Below, in pieces: positions 1 through 12,248 of a stretch of DNA of 64,000 nucleotides. The translations under genes were made by a program, and so were the position numbers. The notes under the pieces were generated by a model that saw only the letters and a list, made by a program, of their open reading frames with translations, did no database searches and was not told the origin of the DNA. Every line of letters starts with the position of its first letter. The first letter of the stretch is position 1. Origin of the DNA: Hypericum androsaemum (taxonomy: Eukaryota > Streptophyta > Magnoliopsida > Malpighiales > Hypericaceae); assembly GCA_963995505.1 (NCBI GenBank), contig OZ023188.1, positions 2,356,001-2,420,000 on the forward strand. The letters are read 5' to 3'.

Positions 1-1037
1 AAGGAAGAAGAAAGACCAATAGTAGTTGCAATTATGAAATTACACAACAATGGTAATGATACTTGGAGTGATCAGTGTGGAGCAGCAGTGTACTAAAACA
101 ACAGCTGTTGAAAACTGATAGAAGAGGACATTTCAACTGAAACACAGGACAGCTTCTGGTGTTTCATGAGAGACCATGTCTCTCTGTTTTAGTCCCACAC
201 ACAAGCAAAGCAAACCCTTGAGACATTGTTATAACTTAACTAGATCTCGAGTTTGGCTAATTGAAAACGTAGAAGTATTAAATATTTGTTGAAAGAGCTT
301 TATCATCTTTCTAAAATCTACCAGCTCGAATCTAAATTAGTCGACTCAATAAACTCAGATAGCAAATAGTATAAGCAAAAAAATATGAGAAAAATACCTT
401 TTTCATTTATTTAATCTCTCTTTTTTTAAGGTTTCATTTATTAAATCTCTTGACACTGGACCATTGCATTATTACACGTGAAAGTGAAAAATTGGACCAA
501 GTTGCACCACAACTAATTCCCTAACAATTGCTACCAGGAAGAGCGTATGAGCTAGCAACAACGCGACGCTTAAATTCTGCTCCCACGAAACACGTGAACT
601 ATCGACAAACACGATCACCTCTCCGGCCAAACCCTTGAATCAACTGATAAAAGAGTTTTTCGATTCAAAAACTTAGAAATATAATATTAAGAAAACTAAG
701 AAAAATATTTAAAAGGAAAGTAGCCACTAGCCAGCGGGGGAGGTCCAAGAAATGAATTTCTAGCATTAAATGGATAGATAATTAGATTAAATCCCAAAAG
801 AAAAGATGCATGAACGAACTTCACCGCCCTACCTAAACCATCAAAAAGATAGAAAGCACCCAATCGGATCAAAAGTTATTAATTTTAATTCAAATTCGAG
901 ATGGATTCAAAATCGCAAAATTATTATCAACGCAACAAATCACTCAATAACCCAGTCAGATCTCAGCAGTAGTAATAATAACGAAGTTCACTGAAAAAAC
1001 TAAACTAATAAAAAGAAAAAGAAAAAAAAAATACAAC
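1..1037. other. intergenic, downstream of ZAT gene
   Basis: AT-rich sequence with only short open frames that lack protein-like composition. It holds the 3' flank of the minus-strand zinc-finger gene. I see no gene, RNA or clear transposon end here. Confidence 0.6.
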
Positions 1038-1895
1038 TCACGCTTCGAGGACAACACTGGACCGATCTTCCTCCTCCTCCGGCGAAGCAGGCAAGTTGAG
1101 ATCCAAGAACCCGCATTTACCCACCTCCTTCCTCTTCCTCGCCTCTTCGGCTTCAACCTTAACCTCAAAGTTCCCAGCTTTATCGCTGTGGTTATTATTA
1201 TTATTAATGGCGGCTAAGTGGGCCCTCTTGTGGCCGCCAAGCGCCTGCCCGGAGCCGAACAGCTTCAAGCAATAAGGACACTCGAAAACCCTGAGCTCGC
1301 TGACGTCCAAACAGCAAATCCTCTTGTGGGCCACCATCGCCCGGGACGAACGGTACCGTTCCATGCACTTGTCGCACTTGAACTTCCCGCCGGTCGCCGC
1401 CTTCGTGGCGGTCTTCTTCTTCTTGTTGACTTTGACTTTCTGGGTAATTGGGTTTGTGCTTCTCCAGTTGGCTTGATCCCTGGAAAGCAACATGAGACTT
1501 ATGGCCAGGTCTTCCTCCGGCGACGTGTCGGAGACCGAGCTGAGCTGCTCCGACTCCGGCGGGGTGGCCGCTTTCCGGGCGAGTTTGGACCGTTTCCGGG
1601 TCGACTCGGTCTCGCTCTCCCGGTCAAGGGACGAGGAGAACTCGGGATCTTGGAGCTTCACGCTCCTCTTGGGGTTCTCCCTCAGTCCGTAACCCAAAAG
1701 CGACGACGACGTCTTGAGCTGTTCTTCATCAAAGGAGGAAGAGGAGAGGAAAGATGAGTTGGCCGATGATGACTCGGTGAGTTCGTTGTCAACGAGTTGT
1801 TGACTCGGAGAGGGTAAATGGGACTTCATGTGGCCACCTAGAGCTCTGCCGCCACTAAACGTTCGAGGACAGAGCTTGCATTTGCGCTTCTCCAT
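1038..1895 (-). CDS. ZAT-type C2H2 zinc finger transcriptional repressor (ZAT1/4/9-like)
   Basis: Intronless gene for a 285-residue nuclear DNA-binding protein, starting at an ATG directly before the first finger. Finger 1 (about residues 6-26) and finger 3 (about 205-227) carry the plant-specific QALGGH-type helix (RALGGH and QALGGH). The middle finger (about 171-194) is degenerate: its helix reads RAMVAH and the last ligand position is Cys rather than His. A leucine-rich L-box (SLMLLS, near residue 135) and a C-terminal EAR motif (DLNLPA, near residue 266) are visible. Three fingers with an EAR motif are typical of the ZAT1/ZAT4/ZAT9 group, which repress transcription in stress and development. 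The exact ortholog is not resolved. Long Ser-rich and acidic linkers are normal for the family. Confidence 0.9.
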   Translation of the reverse strand: MEKRKCKLCPRTFSGGRALGGHMKSHLPSPSQQLVDNELTESSSANSSFLSSSSFDEEQLKTSSSLLGYGLRENPKRSVKLQDPEFSSSLDRESETESTRKRSKLARKAATPPESEQLSSVSDTSPEEDLAISLMLLSRDQANWRSTNPITQKVKVNKKKKTATKAATGGKFKCDKCMERYRSSRAMVAHKRICCLDVSELRVFECPYCLKLFGSGQALGGHKRAHLAAINNNNNHSDKAGNFEVKVEAEEARKRKEVGKCGFLDLNLPASPEEEEDRSSVVLEA

Positions 1896-1968
1896 TAAAG
1901 CTATGGCTTACAACACCTTAGAACTTGAGTTTTCTTTTTTCCTTTTTAGAAATAAGTAAGTTGGAGAT

Positions 1969-2062
1969 GAAGAAGAAGAAGAAGAAGAAGAAGAGTGTAG
2001 GATGATCTTGGAGGAAGTTAAAAGGTGTACCAGTAGTAGTAGTACTGGTAGTAGTAGTAGGT
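1969..2062. repeat. GAA and AGT trinucleotide microsatellites upstream of ZAT gene
   Basis: A (GAA)n run at about 1969-1993 and an interrupted AGT-type run at about 2033-2061 lie in the 5' leader/promoter of the minus-strand ZAT gene, 75-165 bp upstream of its start codon. Such tracts are often length-polymorphic. Confidence 0.8.
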
Positions 2063-2178
2063 GACAAGCACTCTTCAAACAAAAGCCACACAGCACCCGA
2101 AATTTTGTTTATGAGAAATTGGTGATGTGGCGGTGATTTTCGTGGATATTAAATTAAGGCTGTCATCAAAAGAGGTTA

Positions 2179-2696
2179 GACTATGTTTATTGGTTTCGCT
2201 CGCTAAATAAATAATTGATTTTTTTTTCTCAAACTATAACACAATTTAACCTAATCCAACTCATTTTTTTATCATCTTTATTGGTTATCTCTTCAAATTC
2301 GTTCATTAAATAAATAATTAATTTTTCTCTCGTTTATATATTATCTATAATTAATTTATGTTTACATATAAATTATAATAAATATATAAAATTATGTGTC
2401 CACAATTATGCAAAAAATAATAATATCTACTAGTATATATTTCAACGAATAATATTGTGCCACGTATTATTATGATTAGATTAAGATTTAAATAAATATT
2501 ATATTTACGTATTACTAATATTATGCCACGTATTACTAATATTGTGCCACGTATTACTAATATTATGTTTACATCTTGCGAGCGTCGCTCGGTTGGCCAA
2601 GCGGCTCGGCCAAAATCTATCTCTTTTCTGTCTTTTTAATTTTTGTTTTGTCTTCTTCTAGTGAGCGCTCGACAGCGCGCACCGATGTGGATGGTC
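2179..2696. mobile_element. MITE-like element with TTA target duplication
   Basis: A 518-bp AT-rich block is bounded by TTA on both sides (2176-2178 and 2697-2699). Its ends are imperfect inverted repeats: the left GACTATGTTTATTGGT resembles the reverse complement of the right end, GACCATCCACATCGGT. Inside are two related AT-rich copies (about 2183 and 2278) and a roughly 23-bp motif with CCACGTATTACTAATATT repeated about three times near 2500-2575. TTA duplication fits PIF/Harbinger-type elements, but the termini are diverged and the class is an inference. Confidence 0.4.
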
Positions 2697-2923
2697 TTAG
2701 AGCGTAGAAAGGAAGATTTTCACCGGAACTTGGCTTTTAATGTTGTGCATTTCGTCGTTAATATTAAGAAGCGCCTTTGATGTTGCTATGTATTTTTCAG
2801 ATGACATTTCATTCAGTAGTCACCTGGTTAGGCTTACATGATTAGAGAGTTTGTCGGTTCTTTAAGCCGACATCGCCAGCCATGATAACCAACTTCTCCA
2901 CCTTGCCAACGACGTGTTATAAC

Positions 2924-3530
2924 TGTTGGACCTTGGGCCCAATAGGCAATTATTATTGTGCCTAATTGGGCCCGGGCCCATAAGGCCCAAAAAGTTGGGT
3001 TGGATGGGCCGGTCAACCCGCGTTGACCGGCCCAAGCTACGCAAGCGCCACGTCAGCATGACGTGGCGCTGGCGTCACATGTGGCAGCCCACGTGGCGCG
3101 CCCACGTGGCAAAGCTATGCGTAGCCTTGCCTCGTGGCGAACATGTGGACCAAAGCGCCACGTGGCGCCACGTGGCGGACATGTGACTTATGGCATGCCA
3201 CGTGGTGCGTTTTGGCTGTCCGGATTTCCCTATAAAAGGGGAAATTCGGCTGGACCAATTGGTAACTTTTCCCACAACTACTCACTCAGAAAGGAAAATT
3301 CCGGATTAGTTCCAGAATTTTAATCAGATTTTCGATTAAAGGAAATCTCGTGAAAATCGATTACGGATCCGTTCGAACGTGATCGTAATTCGACCAGCAC
3401 GAAGAAATCGTGGACCCGAGCCTGTGGACCTCTTACTTCAACAAGTAAGTGATTTATTATTAACGAATTAGTTTGTTAATTCAACGGGTTTAACACGTAA
3501 TTACTCGTTAATTACGCGTCAAAACCGTCA
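2924..3530. mobile_element. solo LTR of a retrotransposon
   Basis: A 607-bp block starts TGTTGGACC and ends CCGTCA, and is flanked by the perfect 5-bp duplication ATAAC (2919-2923 and 3531-3535). It has a promoter-like TATAAAAGGG at 3231-3240. The U3-like part is GC-rich and carries an imperfect inverted repeat around 2936-2975 built on GGGCCCAAT. No coding region or second LTR is nearby, so this looks like a solo LTR left by recombination. The downstream boundary rests on the TG..CA termini and the duplication. An AATAAA-like signal lies about 40 bp beyond it, so a longer LTR cannot be excluded. Confidence 0.6.
3090..3240 (+). promoter_or_regulatory. five G-boxes plus TATA box in LTR promoter
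   Basis: Exact CACGTG palindromes occur at 3090-3095, 3103-3108, 3159-3164, 3169-3174 and 3199-3204, mostly in the context CCACGTGGC, with several near-matches between them. The last ends 26 bp before TATAAAAGGG at 3231. G-boxes are bound by plant bZIP and bHLH factors. The cluster probably forms the U3 enhancer of the retrotransposon. Confidence 0.65.
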
Positions 3531-3535
3531 ATAAC

Positions 3536-6423
3536 ATACCATCTACCTCGAGCTTTGTAATCTCTTATTACTTAATAAAAGGTTTTTAAAACCACAATTC
3601 AAAAGAAATTGTTTCTAGGAGTTTTTTGGGCAATTTTGATGGATTCTTTTAGTAGTTATTGTTTGGTTTGTGCCGATTAGTCGACATTGTGCATCATTTG
3701 GGAAAGTGTCCATTAGCAAAGATAAAACACAGTGTCACACTAATAGGAATTTTTCCAAGTAGTGAAAGACTTTATTTTTTTCTAAAATGCAATGAGTTAA
3801 AATTCTAACGTATGCAAAAAGAAAACTCATTGAGAGAGTGAACCTAAATAGAATTTCAGAGTGTTGCATACTTAAAAGTATGGTAAAAAAGTTTTACCAC
3901 GACAAAGAACATTGCAATAATATTTGTCCTAATTTTAATTTCCAGTTAATCCCAAGTTTCTAACTTACACATGGCATACTTGTGAGGTGTGAATAAACTG
4001 GAAAGAAATGGTAGAGGTGGATGATGGTGGGTGAAGAACAAAGGGACAAGTAACATGCAAGGGATGCCATTTGGTTGGTTACCTTTTCCTCGTTACGGGC
4101 CTTTTGCAGGTTGGTTGGATTTTTACATTTGCAGATATTTTTTTGAGGGGGCCATTGTGTGCTTTTAGATTTTCTCACTAATTTAGTTTATAGTACCTGT
4201 TATCTGGATATCTATTAAGTCGACTAATCTAAATTTAAGTCTGCGAGATTTTTAAAAGGTGACAAAACTGTCTCATAAATATTTAACATTGTTACGTTCT
4301 CAATTGTTCGAATTCGAGACTTTTTTTTAAGTAAATAAATTTTATATACTTCAAAAATGTATACAAAAAGCACAAGGCCGAAACCAATTGGAGAGTACAT
4401 CCCTTGCATCATCAGAGAGAGTCCAAGTACAACACTAAATCTCGACTCCCCAGTTCTGAAATCAAATTGGACTAGCGAAATTATTCATTTGCTCAAAAAA
4501 GAATGGCATATGTAAGAAATTATCGGTTGCGTTTATTCTTCGAAAAATTGCGCTGTTCCTCATCAACCTAGTTAAGATGTCTCACTAGTTACTTCACCCT
4601 CGCTATTCAAGAATATGTTAGTAGCTTTTCTCACTAGTTACATCACCATTTTCTTGTCTCTTTTCCTTTTCTGCTTTTTCCCTTTTGTTTCAAATTACTT
4701 CTACGTTATTATTGTAATGGTGGAGCTTCGCATTCCAAAATAAAATCAGTTAGCATGTTGCTCTCTGGTCCTCTGGATGGTAAAAACTAAAAGGCCAATT
4801 ATTACATACTAGAAAAGATTTTCGGTGGTATTCTACATATACTGATAGTCGTCGATAGGCATTTTGAAACCAAATAATATTAATAATTGATTACGAATCC
4901 CCTATAAAGAAAACATAAAAGTAAGAACTGTTCAATTTCGGTTGGTGTAGGTATATCAGATCTCATTAATATATTGTAATTATTATTAATTATATTTTTC
5001 TCCAAAAATTATCCGATCCACTTAGCGAAAGGACTGCAATTACTTTATTTTCGAGCCGGACATAATCCGATACAGTGATTTAGCTTTCTAACAAGTTGTA
5101 GTTTCATTCTATTTATCCAATCTGCTATCTGCTCGTTGATTTTATCGAACACATTTCTCAATTTACTATCTGTTATCTTCTCTGAATCTGGTATATACTT
5201 TCTACTATCTGCTACCAATCTGTTTCGCCAAACAAAGCCTATATCCCGTTATCAAAGTAAGGATGAGAAACACTACTCTTCTCTGTATGAAGATGAGAAA
5301 TTATGAATGTAGTTTCATTTATAAATCATCACTGTTTCCATTTTTTTCGGATTAGTTTGGTGGGGATGGGGTCTTCCAATTTGAAAGCCTGAAGCGGATT
5401 CTTTCCATGGCCCCATGTCGGATCAGGCAAGCTTTTCTTTTTGCCGGTTCGGGACTTGAATTATGAAAGCCTGGTTAGCACTCAAGCGACCGCACATTTC
5501 GTGTATTGATTTATGATTTTCTCTTATTTGTGTAAACAAAGGCATATTGCCTGTCTCATTAAGCTTAGGTTTAAGTTCAAAATATTTACATATATTACTG
5601 GTGTTCGTGCACATTCAACAATATTTATTTTGTGGGTGATAAAATTCTAACGTATTAAATTGAATTACCTGAAATAAAGGAACTAGTTTTAATGGTTGAT
5701 TATCTTCAAATAATGAAAATATTTAAAAATAATCTAACATGGGACTCAATAGTAAAAGTGACTCGAAATGTTATGTCATTTTTTAAAAAATTTATTCTAA
5801 TTTAAATTAATAGATGATTTCCCAGCTCGTCACGCGGTACATGTAACAGACCATGAATTAGGTGCACTCGACCAGATTTCTTTGTTGATAAGGAAGGAGC
5901 CTCTTATTTAATGCGGCGTCGTTTGGAATGTGCTTCGTCTCAGACAATTTCCAGCCAGGCAATGGATCGGGGATTCTCTCGTATTTAAGCAAAGGCATCT
6001 GGAGAGACTAATGTTAGTTAAGACGAGTACGTGGCTCACTGGTTACAAGTCACACGCAAGCACCGGTTGTTATTAGTTTGTCGGAGTCAGATCACCAACA
6101 AACCTATTTTTGTATATCATACGCTATCCAATTTATTGACCTGACTTATCAAAATTCGTGCCGATTCAGATATTTTAACATTTTTATTAACAATTATTTA
6201 ACACTACTTTATTTTTAAAGTATCTAACTCGAGACATTGTTAAAATAGAATAACGTCCTAAAATAATTGATCTAAATAGTTGTTGGTACGATCCTAAATT
6301 AAAAGGCCAAAAAATTTTATACTACAATTATGTATTTTTAAAATATATAATATTTATTTTTAAAATTTGTATCAAGTTTTGTGCTGTATTTAATTTAGAT
6401 TAACTTGTTTAATAAATATTTAA
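3536..6423. other. intergenic, no gene seen
   Basis: AT-rich sequence between a solo LTR and a MULE. Open frames are short and not protein-like. No repeat array or transposon termini were recognised. Confidence 0.55.
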
Positions 6424-7541
6424 GGGCAGTCCCTGGTTTATTATTTTATTACTCACAGGTCCCTGACTTTCAGAAATAGTGTATGAGGTCCCTGCTTTTT
6501 AGAGAAATGTTGGTCTCGGGTCCCTGGCTGACGTTAGCACTCAATTTTTTATTTTTTTTATCATAAAAATGACCGATATACCCTTAAACAAAAAAATAAA
6601 AAAAGCCAAGAACACCCTTACCCAGAAATTCATCCTCAAGCTCATCCTCAACCTAGAAATTCATCCTAGACCCAAGAAATTTATCCTCGGACCAAGCAAC
6701 CCAGAAACAATTAAACAACGAATCAAGTCCTACGGACAAGTTGAGGACCATGGATTAGCAAGATGTGCCCAAGTTTGTCCGCGTCCTCGGTCGGAGCTTA
6801 GTGGAGAAGAAGAGAGATGTGCCTTCGGAGGACGAAGAGATGTCGTTTGGGGGTCGGTGTCTCCACGCACAAGCTCGGGCGAGGGCCAAATTGGACTAGG
6901 GTTCTAAATCTCCTTCTGTTCCACACTAGACGGCGACGGCCAAATCGGACAGTAGACGGCGTCAGATCTCTGCGATGATTCCTGCCGTTTGAATCCAAGT
7001 GGATGAGGGACGAGGGACTGCCGCTCCGGCTAGGTCTGTAAGTCGGGGTCTTCTCGGAATAACCTATTCTCTTTCCCTCCTCCCGTGCTGCCTCTTCTCC
7101 TTCCTCTCCATTGGAAGTCAGGGTCCAGCCAGGCCAGGAACATGTTCTTCTGAATTAGGACTTTACAGGGAGGAAGGGGAAGACAAAGTTCGATTAGATT
7201 TTGGTTGAGGCCGCAACTAATGTTCGATTAGATTTTGGTTCTTGGTGGGTTTTATTTCTGGGTTGGAAATTTTAGTTTTTTTTCGATAATTTTTAGTTTT
7301 TGTTGGGTTGATCATGGTGTTCTTGGAGTTCCAAACTTGAAAAATGTGAGATTTTTTATATTTTTTGTTTAAGGGTATATCTGTCATTTTCATGTCAAAA
7401 AATGAAAAATCGAGTGCTGACGTCAGCCAGGACCCGGGACCAACATTTCTCTAAAAAGCAGGGACCTTATACACTATGTCCGAAAGCTAGGGATCTGTGA
7501 GTAATAAAACTATAAAGTGGGGACCTGAAAGTAATTTGCCC
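6424..7541. mobile_element. non-autonomous Mutator-like element (MULE)
   Basis: This 1118-bp element has long terminal inverted repeats (left 6424-6590, right 7366-7541, about 170 bp each) that begin GGGCA and align over almost their whole length. It is flanked by the perfect 9-bp duplication AATATTTAA (6415-6423 and 7542-7550), the hallmark of Mutator-type transposition. The interior (about 6591-7365) is more GC-rich than the flanks but codes for no transposase and no protein I recognise. It could hold captured host sequence, as in Pack-MULEs. Confidence 0.9.
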
Positions 7542-7550
7542 AATATTTAA

Positions 7551-9150
7551 ATAGACAGTAAAACAAATTGTGCTAGGTCGCACTAGAGCGGCTGGGCAGG
7601 AAGGAAGTGGGCCATCGCTGACCAAACCCACGAAATTTGCGATTTCTCCTTTTCCGCTCCTTTGTCTTTACTCCAAATGAATGCTCCTCCTTTTTTTTCT
7701 GTATACAGATTACATAAAATTGCTGGTATTAAGCGGTGGATTTTTTTTCCCTCGATTTCCTCGTATCGATGTGATCCGAGCTGGCAAATTAATGGGGTCA
7801 GGTAGATTTAATTAAATTAACAGATTCTGGATCCAGTTTGCCCGATAGTATCCTTTTCTGAAAAGAGATCACTTATTTTTACAAATTTTATTTGATGGTC
7901 ACTGATTATTATTTACTTTCATCATCATTGCTCTACACTCTTTTGGTCACTGTACATTGAGTCACAATAGTATGAAAATTTTCAATAACCTTAAAATTTA
8001 TAAATTATTCTGATTTTTTTTCTCGCATCTTTACCTCCTCTCTTTCCTCTCACCTTTTTCAAAAAAAAGTAACCCAGGTTCAAACATATTGCAAACAATT
8101 TAAATCCGTGGATATATATGTTTATCTCCAAAAAAAACACAAGGAAATGAGTGCTAATTTGGTCGAACCTTACAAACGAAACAATCATATTTTTTTCTTA
8201 TAATATTTGTTGGACAAGTCAGCCTTTGTCCGTAGGCATGCGTCCAGAGTGTTAACCATCCAGAACAGGTTCTGTTGCTCTTAATATTCTGCATCTGCCC
8301 GAACTCGACGAGAAGCTGTCCTTTTTTCTTTTTTTTACCTGATTGCAGTTGAAGGACAAGGCCTCTTCGCTTTTGCATCGCCTTTTCTAGTCTTTGTCCT
8401 GCTCCCACCGTACTACTTGCTTCTTGTTTTTTTTAAAGTTATGTACTGCTTGACTCATGTCTGGTTTCGTTTTATTGGTATGGTCAGTGTAACGGAACAG
8501 ATACCTTCCAATTTCTGTTTTTACCTTCTCATTTAAACCTTGTACTCTTAGTTGGTCCAAATCATACATTTTGCCACTCTAATTTACGAGAGAGAGTTCG
8601 GATCCAACATTGTTTAAAACTTAGCCAGTCTACCATTTTATACCCTCCATTCGTCTTGGGCCTTGCGTTCGAAGGCCCAAAACATCCATCAGTCGTCGAT
8701 TTTGAGAATATTTGAGAAAGTATTGTGGCCCATCATGAGCTCAGTTCTTTAGACGGCCCGTTTTAATAGAATAAGAATGTAGATTTCAAACCAGATAAAA
8801 AATTTATACAACAGTGTGGAAAACACAGAACAATAATTCATCTGTCGATGATCTATTCTGACTTAAAAGGCCGAATAAGTTGGGTTGATTTATTGATATA
8901 GTAAAATAGTAATACATACAATGTTACCCACCACCACCGGACCCAGTACGATAGCATCAGATTGCAACCACAGACCTCACTAAAAACTCTCCCATGGTTA
9001 CTTACCAACTGAATTGAAACAAGCCATTATCTCCACCGAACTTAAACCAAGTTTTCTTTATGATGCAGCATGGCTTGTACCAAGTTCATACAACATACAT
9101 GCCTAATGACATATACCTGATTATAAATGCCTATCCGGATATCTATTTGG
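7551..9150. other. intergenic, no gene seen
   Basis: AT-rich sequence between the MULE and the 3' end of the WAT1-related gene. The last 100-200 bases probably include that gene's 3' UTR. No other feature recognised. Confidence 0.5.
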
Positions 9151-12100
9151 CTAAGTTAATAGCGGCTTTGTCGGGCTTTCCAAGTCCGTACTGTTGTCCG
9201 GGTAACTTTCTTTCCCTTTAGCCCACAGAACCATATAGAGGCCAGCAAACATGAGGAGCATCCCGGCAATGCTGCACCACAAACAAAAGAACAGAACCTT
9301 AGTACCGAGCTCAGAACTTTAAGACAATAGTTCCGTGAATGTTTTGCGCTTATCAATGGAGCGAGCCGGGAAGAAAAACTCATTAGTTCACCTTCCTAAG
9401 TTCACGGAGTCGCCTAGAGTTACAGCAGAAAGGACAACAGAGACGACTGTTCCAATGGGGCTAAAGATGGATACAAGCACTGGCCCTCTCTTCTTCATTG
9501 CCCACCCATTGAAGCTCACAACTATTCCCCCGACCGCTCCTCCCTGTGCATTTACAACGTTACAGATTGTCGAAAAGAGTACGAACTAGGCCAGATTAGC
9601 GCTTTTGATTACCAGAAAAGAAAAGATTATGAGGTTCCCGACGTTGATCAGAGGCCAAGAGAGCTGAAAACCGTGATCTTGAAACAACTGAGCCGCAGCG
9701 GCCAGAACAACACCGATCAAAGATGTCACGGCACACAGGGACAAGGGCGCAGGGAATTCAGCCAAAGTTGCAGCCTGTAAGACCACATTGCACGAGAGAA
9801 CGAAGACCGCGGCGAGGAGATAGCAGCAGCCGATGATCTTCTGCCTGTCGAATATCACGTCGATCGGGGGAGCCACCACGGGACCCTCCTTGGCTGATGA
9901 TGTGCTGTGCATTAGGCTCATTGTGATGGCACCAACAATGCATAGAGACGTCCCGACCAGCTTCACTTTGCTGTATACGCAACGGAGATCAACTTTCTCG
10001 AACCTGCATCCGCATTGGGACACACATTATTAACGAGACATACTCGGACTCTCTGCATGATAGATTAGATTCTACGTACGCATTGTTTTAAGGTTTTTGG
10101 TCGTGGAATACGAATTTAGAGGGTAGTACCTTGATGCCCAGGCAATAACAAAAATCAGGCCAGGAGCAAGGTTTGGCATCGCTGTTGCTAGTGCTGGTGA
10201 AGTCATCTTCATGCCCTTCAACATCAGGGACTGGAATAGCAACACTCTGTGTCATGAGAATTTGCAGATGCACGTTAGAGATGAAGATTCCCATGAAGGA
10301 ATCATTTAATTTATCAGCAGCTTTTTTTTTTATAGGAAAAATGTTATTACACCAAATGTGATTGAGTGCACTACACTTTTACCTTTAGTGCCATCACACA
10401 CTAAATTTTTTCTAAGAAAGTAAAAGATATCCGGGTATCTAGATATCATGCACTACTAGATGGAAATATATTTGACACAAATTATTTAAAATTAGGAGTT
10501 ACTCTTTTCTATAACATTAGGCCAATCAATTTTTAAGAAATTCGAGACGCCAATTAATTTATCGATAATAAGTAGTAATGCATGAAAAAAAAATCAATAA
10601 GATTGATCTCAATCATAAAATATCTGCTACGAGAAATTTACAAGAGAATATTCCACGATTATCAACGGCGTGCTTAAGATTTATTGGACAAAGCCTAGTT
10701 GGTAATATGCGTCGCCTTTAGAAGGCATCTAGGATGGTGGAGAGTGGCACAAAGTCTTGGTGATGGAAGCTTAGCGTCAAACTTTTTGTGTTCTTTACTT
10801 CGCTTTGAAGTTAATAAATATAGGTCAAGAAACACTAAAATTAAACGGTAACATAAATGTTTTAGTTTAGAATTTTTTTGACACTATTGAAAAATAAATG
10901 AGTGTTCACTTAATAAATATATATAACTCATCAAAAATAAATACATTCATAGATTCTTTAATCATATCGCTTCACTGGAGATAAACGGAAATCAAGGGTT
11001 GCGTTTATTTTCCGTGAAGAAAAACTTTTACCTTATATTTCCTACCCATACTTTTTGATAATATTTGTTTATATAAACCATATTTCACTATTTTCAAAAA
11101 TTACCGGCAAGGCAAAAAAAGAGTGGTGCTTTTAGAAAGGAATCAGAAGAGTGATGCTATATTTGGTAGTTTTATAGATTATAATTAGACCCTAATTCGC
11201 GATTTACTCGAATCCAAATACAACAGAGTCAAGATCCGTTAATTTTTACTAGTTCTAGACTCAAATCCTACCTTAATTCTTCTTTTTTATTTTTCGTCCT
11301 ACTTTTTCTTTTGTCGGGAACATCCATGGGATGAGTTCATCTCTTACCCTACGAAACACTAGTTGAAGATCCAAACTTATAGGAGACACTCCAAGTGTGA
11401 TAAGAGAGTTGGACTAGAGATCTAAAAAAAACAAGAGAACAATGTATTACAAATATAAAAATTCGACTTTAAATATTAGAAACTTAAAAAAAAATTCAGA
11501 AAATTAAAGACCAACGTAGTACTGTGCACCACCGACAATTTCTCTATGCTCTTTTTTGAACAGAACAATGTCTCATTACACTTTTCTTCTTTGTTTTTTC
11601 CTTTGTTGTTTCTTTTACTCTACCACGTGCTTTGTCCCCCATCTCCAACCTCAAGATTATTTGTGGGGTAGAACCCTAAATATCATTTCTCCAATCCAAG
11701 ATCTTCGAAATACAAAAAAGAATCCCATAATTACCGTCCCTATGCTAATAATGACGTGCATCCGTACTCTCTCACCTCAAACTTTTTATGACCATCTACC
11801 GACAACAAGAGAGGTAAAAGGGAAAAAAATGGAGAAAAAAATTGTATTATCCTTACCCGGAAAAAGCGATCAAAACCATCTTAGCCAACAAGGAGTAGCC
11901 AAATTCTCTTGGCCATTTGCCCCTGCACGCAATTAATTAAAAACCCACAAAAATGAATTAACTATTATTATGTGTGCACCAACAAGAAATCTCGAGTTCA
12001 AATATTTAAGAATATCCAACTTCAAAACTAGTTATATGAATTGATAAACATGAAGATGGAGGAACACACCTTTCCAAGAGAAAAGCAGGAGGAGAGATGA

Positions 12101-12248
12101 TGAGGAAGGTGGCAATATTGGAGAAGATGACAATGGTGAGAGGACTAAGGCCAAGGGACATTAGATAACTCAAGAGGATTGCGTTCCCCGCGTATATAAA
12201 TTGAACCCCTATTAACCCTCCAAAAATTATCACGTCTTCAACCATCAT
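9151..12248 (-). CDS. WAT1-related protein (nodulin MtN21/EamA-type transporter)
   Basis: Six coding exons: 12248-12070, 11922-11857, 10246-10130, 10003-9613, 9543-9392 and 9271-9151. All introns are GT-AG with matching phases, giving 341 residues. The protein is a membrane transporter of the drug/metabolite superfamily with two EamA repeats and about ten helices. WAT1 relatives move auxin, amino acids or other small metabolites at the plasma membrane or tonoplast. Family signatures visible are GVQFIYAGNAILLSYLMSLGL in helix 1, SPALATAMPNLAPGLIF in exon 3, the stretch after FEKVDL in exon 4, and NGWAMKKRGPV followed by FSPIGTVV in exon 5. It most resembles Arabidopsis At5g47470. The start is the first ATG of a pair at 12248. 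Exon 2 is only 66 bp and intron 3 carries unrelated AT-rich sequence. Substrate unknown. Confidence 0.85.

Noticed and set aside
1218..1757. Open frame of about 179 codons on the plus strand over the ZAT gene
   Set aside because: It is antisense to clear zinc-finger coding sequence and has no family signature; GC-rich coding DNA creates such shadows.
6569..6907. Frame of 112 codons inside the first MULE
   Set aside because: It begins in the terminal inverted repeat and shows no recognisable domain; treated as element interior.
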